From assembly GCA_027692465.1 (NCBI GenBank), contig JAQEYU010000002.1, positions 310,001 to 374,000 on the forward strand: a DNA stretch of 64,000 nucleotides, in the 5' to 3' direction. The notes beneath the pieces were generated by a model. That model had not been told where the DNA came from, made no database searches, and saw only the letters and a list, made by a program, of their open reading frames with translations. This stretch comes from Enterococcaceae bacterium OF42-14pH9A. Lineage in GTDB: Bacteria; Bacillota; Bacilli; Lactobacillales; Enterococcaceae. Below are positions 53,377 to 64,000 of the stretch, in pieces. The position numbers were made by a program, and so were the translations under genes. Position 1 is the first letter of the stretch, and each line of letters starts with the position of its first letter.

Positions 53377-54642
53377 TTGTTTTCGCTAGTTATCCAACGT
53401 CTGAAAGAATCTCTCACCCGCCCACGGCAAGTCTGGGAAAAGAACCTGATCGTCTTGTGGTTCGGCACCTTTATGGCCGGCATCGGCTTCAGCCTGGTAA
53501 TGCCTTTCATGTCCTTGTACATAGATACGCTGGGGGATTTCTCGGCCCAATCCTTGAATCTGTGGAGCGGACTGGCGTTTTCTGCAACCTTTTTGGTGAC
53601 CACCTTAATTTCACCCTGGTGGGGTCGTCTGGCAGATCAGAAAGGACGCAAGCTGATGCTGTTGCGGGCCAGTCTGGGTATGGCAGTCGTCATTTCTTTG
53701 ATGGGACTGGTCACCAATGTCTATCAACTGGTGGGACTGCGGCTGTTGCAAGGGGTCTTTTCCGGTTATATTTCAAATGCCACTGCGCTGGTCGCAACCG
53801 GAACCCCCAAGGCCCGCAGCGGTCAAGTCTTGGGAACATTGGCCACCGGTGCGGTCACCGGTCAGCTTTTAGGCCCGCTTTTAGGCGGAATTACGGCTAC
53901 CGCATTCGGTTATCGGACCACCTTTTTCATCACCGGTGCCATTCTTTTCATCGTGTTCATTCTGAGCCTGCTTTTCGTCCATGAAGAGTTCACCCCGGTA
54001 GAAAAAGAAGCCCTGCAGCCGGCTGCGGCCATTCTGAAAGAGTTGAAATATCCCAAAGTGGTATTGGGGATGTTCATCACGACTATGATTATCCAGGCTT
54101 CCAATAATTCCATCAGTCCGATTATCAGTCTTTATATCCGCCAGCTTTTAGGCGGCCACGGCAATGTCACGCTGGTCAGCGGCATTATCGCTTCCATCCC
54201 CGGCATCGCCACGTTGATTGCTGCTCCACGAATGGGCCGTCTGGGCGACCGCATCGGCAGTGAGCGCGTGCTGGCAGCCGGGCTGATTCTGGCCATTTTC
54301 GTCTACTTACCGATGGCCTTTGTCACCAATGTCTGGCAGTTGGGAGTCCTGCGCTTTTTGGTCGGCGTTTCTGATGCCTGCCTGCTGCCGGCGGTCAATT
54401 CACTGATCACCAAATATTCGCCTCACCATGCTGCCGGCCGGATCTTCAGCTACAACCAGTCCTTTCAAGCCACCGGCAACGTCTTTGGCCCTATGATCGG
54501 TTCTTCCATCTCCAGCTTTTTCGGCTATCGCGGCGTCTTTATTTCCACGTCTTTCTTGGTGCTGCTGAACTACCTGCTGGTACGAAAAAACACCGCCGAG
54601 ATCCGACAACATCGTGAAAATAATGAACAGACCGGCGCTTGA
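53377..54642 (+). CDS. MFS multidrug efflux transporter, PmrA-like
   Basis: This 421-residue protein has 12 predicted membrane helices and the MFS loop 2-3 motif (GRLADQKGRKLML) and a second-half copy (GRLGDRIGSERVL). It is close to PmrA of pneumococci and NorA-like drug/proton antiporters. The TTG at 53377 is nine bases after AAGGAG and gives a plausible short cytoplasmic lead, so a TTG start is preferred. It stands alone. Drug range cannot be predicted. Confidence 0.88.
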   Translation: MFSLVIQRLKESLTRPRQVWEKNLIVLWFGTFMAGIGFSLVMPFMSLYIDTLGDFSAQSLNLWSGLAFSATFLVTTLISPWWGRLADQKGRKLMLLRASLGMAVVISLMGLVTNVYQLVGLRLLQGVFSGYISNATALVATGTPKARSGQVLGTLATGAVTGQLLGPLLGGITATAFGYRTTFFITGAILFIVFILSLLFVHEEFTPVEKEALQPAAAILKELKYPKVVLGMFITTMIIQASNNSISPIISLYIRQLLGGHGNVTLVSGIIASIPGIATLIAAPRMGRLGDRIGSERVLAAGLILAIFVYLPMAFVTNVWQLGVLRFLVGVSDACLLPAVNSLITKYSPHHAAGRIFSYNQSFQATGNVFGPMIGSSISSFFGYRGVFISTSFLVLLNYLLVRKNTAEIRQHRENNEQTGA

Positions 54643-54714
54643 CCTGTGCATCCTCCGAGCAAAATCAAGCTGTGTTTGAAGACTCCAGCACCGGCTCGGC
54701 TTCCCCAAGTGCAT

Positions 54715-54760
54715 TAAAAAAGCTTCAGGCCGTCACCAGACAGCGCCTGAAGCTTTTTTC
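54715..54760. terminator. Bidirectional terminator
   Basis: AAAAAGCTTCAGGC pairs with GCCTGAAGCTTTTTT. It ends both the MFS gene and the facing DUF2500 gene. Confidence 0.92.
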
Positions 54761-55113
54761 TAACCGACTCGTTCAAAATCCTTGAACCAACTGCCCTGAT
54801 AAGTCAAACGACCGCTGTCGCCCACTATCAGTTGGCTGTAAATTTTACGATTGACATCCAAGGCGATCCGCTTACCGTGAGCATCTTCAAAGGTCAGCAT
54901 ATAATCAGTCGAAGAAGTCTCGCCGTTCCAACGGGTTGCAGCATTTTTGTCGATCAATGTTGCCAAGACGATTTCCTTTGGCGAAGTCGCGTTTTTGATC
55001 AGCCGATACAGCAGCAGACCGATAAAGACAACGAAAAAAATAATAACCAGTGCCGGTATCAAGCGAAAGAAAAAAGGCATTTCCCCAGCATCAAAAAACG
55101 GATCGTCAAACAT
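54760..55113 (-). CDS. DUF2500 membrane-anchored protein
   Basis: The 117-residue product has one membrane helix near residues 14-37 (LIPALVIIFFVVFIGLLLY) and then a beta-rich DUF2500 domain ending with the typical GDSGRLTYQGSWFKDFER. The ATG at 55113 has GGGGGAAGG upstream and fits the family start; a longer frame from 55164 lacks support. The role of the family is not known. It lies downstream of an orphan small gene. Confidence 0.85.
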   Translation of the reverse strand: MFDDPFFDAGEMPFFFRLIPALVIIFFVVFIGLLLYRLIKNATSPKEIVLATLIDKNAATRWNGETSSTDYMLTFEDAHGKRIALDVNRKIYSQLIVGDSGRLTYQGSWFKDFERVG

Positions 55114-55262
55114 GGCCCTTCCCCCTGTAACAGATGATTTTGAATAGAGTATACCAATAACCACTCCAGACTGCCAGTAGCAGCAGACAATAAAAAGGAC
55201 CGGAAACTTTGGTTATCCCAACCTTTTGTTTCACCAACGGCTGAGCTCTGCTGCTGGTGTTG

Positions 55263-55556
55263 TCAAATCTTTACTTTATTGTCTTTGCGGCTTTCTCTGA
55301 CGGTATCCAAATGACGGCTGCCATAGCGGGAAAAATACTCCTCCAACTCCCATTCAGGCAGATCTTTCAAATATTCTTCAGCCGTCGCAAGGGCATAACG
55401 GCGGCGGTCGATCGCCCCCAACTTTTGAAATCGACGGGCCCGGCTGTCGCTATGGTAGCGCCAACGTCCCTCCAAAATCTCATAATACGCCTCATGAAAC
55501 AACTCCTCATCCAATACCCACAATTCTTCTTTTGTGAAAAATGCTTTTAAGCGCAT
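55263..55556 (-). CDS. Small charged protein of unknown function next to mnmA
   Basis: I do not recognise a family for this 97-residue product. It is rich in Arg, Glu and Tyr, has no signal peptide or membrane helix, and looks mainly helical (EELWVLDEELFHEAYYEI, then RRYALATAEEYLKDLPEWEL). The ATG at 55556 follows GGAGG; a frame opening at 55577 overlaps that ribosome site. The good ribosome site and the position between DUF2500 and mnmA support a real gene. It has no clear promoter or terminator of its own. Confidence 0.65.
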   Translation of the reverse strand: MRLKAFFTKEELWVLDEELFHEAYYEILEGRWRYHSDSRARRFQKLGAIDRRRYALATAEEYLKDLPEWELEEYFSRYGSRHLDTVRESRKDNKVKI

Positions 55557-55681
55557 CTGGCCGCCTCCTTTTCTCATGATTTTCTACCTTTTAATTTTAC
55601 CACACTTTAATTGAAACCGCTGTTATTCTCATCTCAAGTACCGGTTATTTTTTGAAGAAAATCGAAAAGGACGGATTGTAT

Positions 55682-55710
55682 AAAAAGAAGCCCCTCTGCT
55701 GAGAGACTTC
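55682..55710 (-). terminator. Terminator of mnmA
   Basis: On the minus strand GAAGTCTCTC pairs with GAGGGGCTTC (two G-U pairs) around AGCA and continues into TTTTTA. It lies nine bases after the mnmA stop. Confidence 0.75.
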
Positions 55711-55718
55711 TCATTTGA

Positions 55719-57313
<1,595 letters not shown>

Positions 57314-58399
57314 ATGACGATTTACAATTTTTCTGCCGGACCTGCTGTGTTGCCAAAACCAGTGTTGGAGAAGGCGCAGTCCGAGTTCTTAGATTACCGG
57401 GGCAGTGGCATGTCCGTGATGGAGTTGAGTCATCGTTCCTCCTTATTTGATGCCATCATCAAAGACGCAGAAGCCCTGCTGCGGGACCTGATGGGGATCC
57501 CCGATAATTATAAAGTCTTGTTTTTACAAGGGGGCGCCAGCCTGCAGTTTTCGATGGTTCCGTTGAATCTGGCTCAAGGCAAAAAAGCCGTCTACGTGAA
57601 CACCGGCTCATGGTCGAAAAAGGCCATCAGTGCTGCCAAAGCCTTGGACAATGTTGAAGTAGAAGTTGTCGCCTCTTCGGAAGCGGACAAATTCACCTAC
57701 ATCCCGACAATCACCGAAGATATGATCGACCAAGAGGCGGCCTATGTCCACATCACCACCAACAATACCATCGTCGGAACAGCCTATCAGAGTATTCCCC
57801 AAACCGGCAAAGTGCCGATTGTGGCGGACATGTCCTCAAATATTTTAGCCAACGATTATAAGGTAGAAGATTTCGGCATCATCTATGCCGGTGCGCAAAA
57901 AAATATCGGTCCTGCCGGTTTGACGGTAGTCATCATTCGTGACGATCTGCTCGGATTGTGCCCGGTTGCCGAACCAATGCTGGATTACAAGATCCAAGCA
58001 GACAACGACAGCCTGTACAACACCCCACCGACCTTCGCCATCTACATCGCCAAACTGGTCTTTGAATGGCTGCAGGAAAAAGGCGGCGTGCCGGGGATTT
58101 TGAAAGAAGATCAGGAAAAAGCCGGTCTCTTATACGATGCCATCGCCAAATCTGCTATGTTCAAAAGCCCGGTTAGAGCTGACAGCCGCTCCATTACCAA
58201 CATCCCCTTTGTCACCGGTGATGCTGAGCTGGACAAGAAATTTAATGCCGAAGCGTTGGCCGCCGGTTTCCAAAACCTCAAGGGCCACCGTTCCGTGGGG
58301 GGAATGCGGGCCAGCCTGTACAATGCCTTCCCCAAACAAGGGGTCAGCGATCTGATCGCCTTCATGGAAGCATTCGAAAAAGAAAACGGAGGTGCCTGA
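57314..58399 (+). CDS. serC: Phosphoserine aminotransferase
   Basis: SerC turns 3-phosphohydroxypyruvate and glutamate into phosphoserine. The 361-residue product shows [17 protein letters not shown] at the start, the PLP Lys196 in [12 protein letters not shown], and the C-terminal [14 protein letters not shown] block. The gene is followed by serA, whose ATG is one base beyond the serC stop, and shares its GGAGG with the end of serC. The pair provides the first two reactions of serine synthesis; serB is not seen here. Confidence 0.97.
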   Translation: MTIYNFSAGPAVLPKPVLEKAQSEFLDYRGSGMSVMELSHRSSLFDAIIKDAEALLRDLMGIPDNYKVLFLQGGASLQFSMVPLNLAQGKKAVYVNTGSWSKKAISAAKALDNVEVEVVASSEADKFTYIPTITEDMIDQEAAYVHITTNNTIVGTAYQSIPQTGKVPIVADMSSNILANDYKVEDFGIIYAGAQKNIGPAGLTVVIIRDDLLGLCPVAEPMLDYKIQADNDSLYNTPPTFAIYIAKLVFEWLQEKGGVPGILKEDQEKAGLLYDAIAKSAMFKSPVRADSRSITNIPFVTGDAELDKKFNAEALAAGFQNLKGHRSVGGMRASLYNAFPKQGVSDLIAFMEAFEKENGGA

Positions 58400-58400
58400 G

Positions 58401-59585
58401 ATGTTTCATATCAAGACATTCAATGCCATCGCACCGGAAGGAATGGCCCGGTTCGACAAAAAAAATTATGCAATCAACGAAAGCGACACTCCGGAGGGCA
58501 TCATTCTCCGCAGTCAAAAGCTTCACGATTATGAATTTCCCGAATCGGTCCTGGCGGTCGCCCGGGCCGGTGCCGGTACTAACAATATCCCGGTTAAAGC
58601 CTGCACCGAAAAAGGGATCGTAGTCTTTAATACACCCGGTGCCAACGCCAATGCTGTCAAAGAGTTGGTAATCGCCAGCCTGCTTTTGTCGGTGCGCCCG
58701 ATTCTGCAAGGTGCCAAATGGGTCCAAACCTTGTCTGGGGAAGATGTGGAAAGTCAGGCAGAAGCCAACAAAGCCCAGTTTGCCGGCCATGAACTGGAAG
58801 GCAAAAAGCTGGGTGTCATCGGTTTAGGCGCGATTGGTGCCATGGTTGCCAATGACGCTTACCGTTTGGGGATGGAAGTCATGGGCTTTGATCCGTTTGT
58901 TTCGGTGGATACGGCTTGGAGTATCTCCCGTCGTGTCCAACGGGCCAATGATCTCAACGAACTGTTGACGACCTGTGATTTTATCACGATTCATGTCCCG
59001 CTGACCGATAAAACCCAAGGCATGATTGGTGCTGCCGAGATTGCCAAAATCAAACCGACCGCCAAGCTTTTCAATTTTGCCCGCGGCGGAATCGTAGATG
59101 ATGCTGCTGTGTTAGCCGCATTGGCAGCGGATGATCTGGCAGGTTACACGACCGACTTTGCCGATGAAAAACTGCTGCACAACGACAAAGTGCTGGTGCT
59201 GCCGCATCTGGGGGCATCGACTGACGAAGCCGAGATCAACTGTGCCAAAATGGCGGCCCGCACCTTGAAGCGCTTTTTGGAAACCGGCGTTATCAAACGC
59301 TCCGTCAACTTCCCGACAGTCGAGATGGCCTTCAACAGCCCCTATCGTCTGACCATCATCAATAAAAACGTCCCGAATATGCTGGGTCAGATCTCGACAG
59401 CAGTAGCCGAAGAGGGCATCAACATCGAGAACATGATCAATCGCGGACGTGACGACTTCGCTTATACTTTGGTGGATATCAATGAAGATGATGCCGACAA
59501 AGTAGCGGCAGTTGCTGCCAAGTTGACAGAAAATCCCGAGATCATTCGCGTACGGGTCATCAAAAACAAAGAGGGTGTCTGCTGA
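58401..59585 (+). CDS. serA: D-3-phosphoglycerate dehydrogenase
   Basis: SerA oxidises 3-phosphoglycerate with NAD. The 394-residue product has the 2-hydroxyacid dehydrogenase fold: ARAGAGTNNIP, the NAD turn GVIGLGAIGAMVA, FNFARGGIVDD with a catalytic Arg, and the catalytic His in LPHLGASTDEAE. The last 80 residues form an ACT domain (NVPNMLGQISTAVAEEGINI), so serine feedback is possible. The ATG at 58401 is chosen over the GTG at 58392, which lies inside the ribosome site. It overlaps the DUF1015 gene by one base. Confidence 0.96.
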   Translation: MFHIKTFNAIAPEGMARFDKKNYAINESDTPEGIILRSQKLHDYEFPESVLAVARAGAGTNNIPVKACTEKGIVVFNTPGANANAVKELVIASLLLSVRPILQGAKWVQTLSGEDVESQAEANKAQFAGHELEGKKLGVIGLGAIGAMVANDAYRLGMEVMGFDPFVSVDTAWSISRRVQRANDLNELLTTCDFITIHVPLTDKTQGMIGAAEIAKIKPTAKLFNFARGGIVDDAAVLAALAADDLAGYTTDFADEKLLHNDKVLVLPHLGASTDEAEINCAKMAARTLKRFLETGVIKRSVNFPTVEMAFNSPYRLTIINKNVPNMLGQISTAVAEEGINIENMINRGRDDFAYTLVDINEDDADKVAAVAAKLTENPEIIRVRVIKNKEGVC

Positions 59586-60811
59586 TGGTCGTGGTTCGTC
59601 CTTTCGAAGGCATCCGTCCCGCCGAAGCTTTGGCTGATAAAGTCGCCTGCCTGCCCTACGACGTCCTGAATTCCCAGGAAGCCAAGGATTTGGCCGCGGA
59701 CAATCCCTACAGTTTTTTTCACATCGACAAAGCCGAGATCGATCTGCCGCCGGAGCTGTCGCCCTACGATCCGGCAGTTTATCAAAAAGCCGCTGCAAAC
59801 CTGCAGGCATTTTTGGAAAAAGGCTGGCTGAAAAAAGAAACCGCTCCGATGCTGTATCTTTATGAACTGACCATGATGGGCCGCAGTCAAACCGGTTTGG
59901 TGGCGACGACTGCCATTGACGATTATGTTGCCGGCAGGATCAAAAAGCACGAATTTACCCGCCCGGAAAAAGAAGTCGACCGCATCAACCACATCAAAGC
60001 CTGTGATGCCAATACCAGCCCGATTTTCTTAAGCTACCGGAAAGACGCCGCGCTGCAAAAGCTGATGGCCGACTGGCAGACTGCTCATGCCCCGGTCTAT
60101 GATTTTGACAGCTTCCACGACGTCAACCACAAAGTCTGGGTGATCGATGACCTGACTGTCATCACCGCATTGGCAGAAGGCTTCGCTCAAATTCCGGCTC
60201 TCTATATCGCAGACGGTCATCACCGCACCGAATCCGCAGTCAAGGTCGGCTTGGAAAAGCGGGCAGAGCAGACCAACAGCACCGAAAGCGACTATTTCCT
60301 TTCGATCATCTTCCCGGATGATCAGCTGGCGATCTGGGAATACAACCGGGTGCTACAGGTACCGCTGCCTGCCGATTTCTTCGAGCGTTTGGCTGCCGCT
60401 TTTACCGTAGCCAAATCCGGCGTGAAAAAGCCCGCCGCCAAAGGAGCGATTCAGATGTACCTGGATCACACCTGGTATACGCTGACCATCAAACCGGCGA
60501 TTGTACCGTCAGATGCAGTGGGCAGCCTGGATGTCTCCGTCCTGCAAAAACAAGTCTTCGAAGCGATCTTCGGCATCATGGATATCCGGACTGACAAGCG
60601 TATCGATTTTGTCGGCGGCATCCGCGGACCGGAAGAGCTGGAACGACTGGTCGACGGCGGCACTTGGAACTTGGCTTTTTCCATGTATCCCACGCAGATG
60701 CAGGATCTGTTGGAAGTTGCCGATGCCGGCGAAATCATGCCGCCGAAATCCACCTGGTTTGAACCGAAATTACTGAGCGGCCTGTTTCTCCATGATTTGG
60801 AAACCCGCTGA
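59585..60811 (+). CDS. DUF1015 family protein
   Basis: The 408-residue product belongs to DUF1015 (also called HTH-like SerC-associated protein in some genomes). The start VVRPFEGIRPAEALADKVACLPYDVL, with its split blocks VNPY-like DNPYSFFHIDK, and the central IADGHHRTESAV are diagnostic. It is joined to serA by TGATG and so is translated with it. The family is often found next to serCA in Firmicutes but has no proven activity. A role in serine or phosphohydroxypyruvate metabolism is a reasonable guess. Confidence 0.88.
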   Translation: MVVVRPFEGIRPAEALADKVACLPYDVLNSQEAKDLAADNPYSFFHIDKAEIDLPPELSPYDPAVYQKAAANLQAFLEKGWLKKETAPMLYLYELTMMGRSQTGLVATTAIDDYVAGRIKKHEFTRPEKEVDRINHIKACDANTSPIFLSYRKDAALQKLMADWQTAHAPVYDFDSFHDVNHKVWVIDDLTVITALAEGFAQIPALYIADGHHRTESAVKVGLEKRAEQTNSTESDYFLSIIFPDDQLAIWEYNRVLQVPLPADFFERLAAAFTVAKSGVKKPAAKGAIQMYLDHTWYTLTIKPAIVPSDAVGSLDVSVLQKQVFEAIFGIMDIRTDKRIDFVGGIRGPEELERLVDGGTWNLAFSMYPTQMQDLLEVADAGEIMPPKSTWFEPKLLSGLFLHDLETR

Positions 60812-60852
60812 TAGACTGTGCTCCGCAATTTCACAAAGCAACTGAATGTTTT

Positions 60853-60887
60853 GCCTGCTCTGGGATCAAACCTTGAGCAGGCTTTTT
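60853..60887 (+). terminator. Terminator of the serCA-DUF1015 operon
   Basis: GCCTGCTC pairs with GAGCAGGC around a 14-base loop, followed by TTTTT. Confidence 0.85.
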
Positions 60888-60944
60888 CAGTTCATGAAAG
60901 GCGCCGGACTTACAACCTTGTTCGGGCGGAAAACTGCGGCAATA

Positions 60945-60953
60945 TGCTATACT
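60945..60953 (+). promoter_or_regulatory. Extended -10 promoter of the SHOCT protein gene
   Basis: TGCTATACT is an extended -10 box. No -35 is visible at the usual distance. It would give a leader of about 80 nt. Confidence 0.5.
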
Positions 60954-61038
60954 TGTAGCAGGAAAACAGCCTCTTTTCAGGAGCTGAACGGCTCGGCAGC
61001 GCAGTTGGTGCCGCCGAATATAAGGAGTTGGATCATTT

Positions 61039-61740
61039 ATGAAAAAAGCCGAGGAAATGTACGCCTACGCCCGCAACCACAAGCTGGGCTTCAACATGAC
61101 CCCGCTGATCGGCGGCTGGCTGCAAAAAAAGCACTTCAAGCTGATCGAAAATGCCTTGGGTAAAGATGAGGAAGCATTGGCGACCTTCATTGCCCGCCAC
61201 CACCCGGAAGACAAGGAAAACTTCAGTCCGGAGACCGGCGAATCCCACGAAGACTTTCATGAACGGGTCCACGATTCCCAAACCGGCAAAGTCCGCTATT
61301 TCAGCTGTAAGGGCTTCTCTGCTTATGCCATCACCAATTCCGGGCGCCTGATTTTTGCCCGCTGGGTACCCTTCAACAACGATTACAAGAGTATCCCTCT
61401 GAACAATATCAATACCATCAATCCCAACACCCGCATCATCTGGGGCTCACTGCGGATTGAAAGCTTTCGGGAGGTCTTCAGCATCTTTTGGACCAAGCGG
61501 GTGATTTTTGACATCGCCAAGCTTTTGGAAGACAGCAAAAGCGACATGCAGGACGGTGTGATGGACGGCATCACAGCAGCCAATCGCCACAAGGTCGCTG
61601 CCGGAGGGAACGCGGCTGCGCCCCAGCTGACCACCGAAACCAACTATGAAAAACTCAAAGAACGCAAACAGGCCCTGGAAGCCGGTCTGATCACACAAGA
61701 AGAATACGACGAATACAAGGACCGCTTTTTGCAGGGGTGA
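61039..61740 (+). CDS. Protein of unknown function with a SHOCT-type C-terminus
   Basis: The 233-residue product ends with YEKLKERKQALEAGLITQEE followed by YDEYKDRFLQ, the pattern of the SHOCT motif. The middle (GKVRYFSCKGFSAYAITNSGRLIFARWVPF then INTINPNTRIIWGSLRIES) looks like a PH-like beta barrel, as in bacterial PH domains. No membrane helix or signal is seen. SHOCT tails are common in small membrane-stress or oligomerising proteins. The function is unknown. It has its own promoter and a strong terminator. Confidence 0.75.
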   Translation: MKKAEEMYAYARNHKLGFNMTPLIGGWLQKKHFKLIENALGKDEEALATFIARHHPEDKENFSPETGESHEDFHERVHDSQTGKVRYFSCKGFSAYAITNSGRLIFARWVPFNNDYKSIPLNNINTINPNTRIIWGSLRIESFREVFSIFWTKRVIFDIAKLLEDSKSDMQDGVMDGITAANRHKVAAGGNAAAPQLTTETNYEKLKERKQALEAGLITQEEYDEYKDRFLQG

Positions 61741-61795
61741 TGCAATCCCCCAGACAAGTGGGCGGTCAGCCGGTTAGTGAATCAAAAGCGATCCA

Positions 61796-61840
61796 AAAAG
61801 GCAGTCTTGCTCAAGAAGCGGAGCGAGACTGCCTTTTTGC
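61796..61840. terminator. Bidirectional terminator
   Basis: AAAAAGGCAGTCTTGCTC pairs with GAGCGAGACTGCCTTTTT around an eight-base loop. It ends the SHOCT gene and the facing AraC-type gene. Confidence 0.92.
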
Positions 61841-61945
61841 CGTGGGGATAAACTTTTCCGACTGCTGCGAGCACAAGTTTCTGCACCTTTTGCCAGACAC
61901 GGAAGCAGCTCCCGCCTTTCGAACAACTGCAGCAGGACGATCCCA

Positions 61946-62710
61946 TCAACCCCGATACTGAGTCGGGGTGCAGCCGTAGCGCTTTTTGAAAAGGCGGTGG
62001 AAGTGATTGATATTGGCAAAGCCGGCTTGATAGGCCGCCTCCTGAATGGTCATGGAGCGGTTGGTCATGTGATAGACCGCCAGTTGCAGCCGCGCCTGGA
62101 TTAGTTCTTCTTTGGGCGTCGTGTGGAAATATTCACCGTACAACCGATAAAACTGGCTCTTTCCCAACTGCAGCAGGCCACACATTTTCTCCGCTGACCA
62201 TTCCTGTTCGCAGTTGGCCAGCATCAAAAGCCGCAGCGAGTGAAGTTCATGATACAAGGAATGCTCACTGGTGGGACTTTGGCGGCGGGCCGCTCCTCTT
62301 GTCGCCAGCAGCAGCAGCTCCTGCAGGTACAAATCAATCAGCGGACCGCTTTCCGGCAGCCGCTGCAGGTGCTCCCGGTGGATCTTTTGCAGCAGGCGGT
62401 TGAGGCTTTCATAGTTTTCCGGATAAAAAAGCCGATTGGCAGGCAGCTGTACTGGCAGTTCGGCAGCCGTTATGCCGGTGAACTCGACAAAGCTGTTGAA
62501 GAATTCCTTTTCTGCCTGATAATGCTGAAAAGTCCCCGGTGTATATAAGATACAAGCTCCCCGCTCCGCCCGTTTGCTGCTCCCATCGGCAAAGGTAAAA
62601 GTCATGGGGGCCAGCACCAGCAAAAACAAATACTCTGACAGCCCCTCCGGCCGATAGATGCGATCGTGATTGACATTATGGGTATGGTACCCGCAAAAGG
62701 TGATCTCCAA
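61946..62710 (-). CDS. AraC-family regulator beside the arabinofuranosidase gene
   Basis: The 254-residue product has an N-terminal AraC-type cupin sensor (FCGYHTHNVNHDRIYRP, GACILYTPGTFQHYQ) and a C-terminal double helix-turn-helix (MTIQEAAYQAGFANINHFHRLFKKRYG ending TPTQYRG split as usual). A longer frame from 62839 lacks a ribosome site at its head. I prefer the TTG at 62710, eleven bases after GGAGG, which begins right at the cupin; this is moderately sure. It is divergent from a GH51 gene, so it probably controls that gene in response to a pentose or an arabino-oligosaccharide. Confidence 0.8.
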   Translation of the reverse strand: MEITFCGYHTHNVNHDRIYRPEGLSEYLFLLVLAPMTFTFADGSSKRAERGACILYTPGTFQHYQAEKEFFNSFVEFTGITAAELPVQLPANRLFYPENYESLNRLLQKIHREHLQRLPESGPLIDLYLQELLLLATRGAARRQSPTSEHSLYHELHSLRLLMLANCEQEWSAEKMCGLLQLGKSQFYRLYGEYFHTTPKEELIQARLQLAVYHMTNRSMTIQEAAYQAGFANINHFHRLFKKRYGCTPTQYRG

Positions 62711-62882
62711 TCCTGTGCACGCCTCCTCATTTTCTCCAGTCTCCCAAGAACAGGAGATTTTGTCAATTCTCTTTCTTAAAATTCGTGAGAAATCACTGAT
62801 TTTCCTCGTGCTAAAAAAATCGACCGGAGAAAAAGTCAATGACTTGCGACATAAGTTCCTTTTTTCAAGCCGGGCGGACTTC

Positions 62883-62888
62883 TATACT
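62883..62888 (+). promoter_or_regulatory. Probable -10 box of the arabinofuranosidase gene
   Basis: TATACT lies about 165 bases before the GH51 start, without a good -35 box. The repeat element at 62906-63019 would then lie entirely in the leader RNA. Confidence 0.4.
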
Positions 62889-62905
62889 TTAGGTGAAATC
62901 AGGTG

Positions 62906-64000
<1,095 letters not shown>

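Overview
The window looks like a chromosomal segment from a Lactobacillales bacterium, most likely an Enterococcaceae relative. The evidence is the spx, mecA, coiA and pepF neighbourhood, Gly/Trp-rich surface modules on a serine hydrolase, strong AGGAGG ribosome binding sites, frequent rho-independent terminators, and the absence of proteobacterial-type genes. Base composition is fairly high for this group: the hand-counted stretch 14461-14520 has 31 G+C of 60. The 21.8-35 kb block is more AT-rich: 27061-27120 has 19 of 60. No rRNA, tRNA, CRISPR array, prophage, transposase or plasmid gene was recognised.

Layout. 1-2.7 kb: 3'-truncated exporter-type ABC transporter, divergent from an AraC-type regulator. 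2.5-8.3 kb: pepF, coiA, mecA and spx, with mecA opposite to the other three, then an AT-rich gap. 8.3-13.6 kb: a second ABC exporter, a HAD phosphatase, a PucR-type regulator and a lipoprotein histidine phosphatase. 13.7-21.4 kb: sbcD-sbcC-SNF2/SWIM helicase DNA-repair cluster. 21.8-35.1 kb: a carbohydrate island with a YesM/YesN-type two-component system, an Lpl-type ABC importer without its own ATPase, a YesL-like DUF624 protein, a small secreted membrane protein and two different GH65 phosphorylases. 35.5-37.7 kb: lipid acyltransferase, tRNA methyltransferase and GIY-YIG protein. 37.8-46.4 kb: an eight-gene minus-strand operon under a LacI-type regulator. 46.5-57 kb: a large surface serine hydrolase, paired CrcB fluoride channels, topoisomerase III, DUF1033, an MFS exporter, DUF2500, an orphan small protein and mnmA. 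57.3-61.7 kb: serC-serA-DUF1015 and a SHOCT-tailed protein. 61.9-64 kb: an AraC regulator divergent from a GH51 arabinofuranosidase cut by the window end.

The most unusual region is the 37.8-46.4 kb operon. It joins a sugar-phosphate TIM-barrel protein, a PfkB sugar kinase, a hexulose-6-phosphate synthase/3-keto-gulonate-6-phosphate decarboxylase homologue and a SIS-family 6-phospho-3-hexuloisomerase homologue to a carboxylate-type permease, a single-chain HyuA-like protein and a small HExxH protein translationally coupled to it. Between the two halves lie three tandem copies of an exact 120-bp unit, each carrying a hairpin of 10-bp arms. I could not assign a substrate, so it may be a poorly described catabolic system.

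The window also holds short palindromic, MITE-like repeats that share TCTGAAAA/TTTTCAGA ends (2545-2706, 36452-36617, and a divergent one at 62906-63019). All lie in intergenic or leader regions and carry no transposase.
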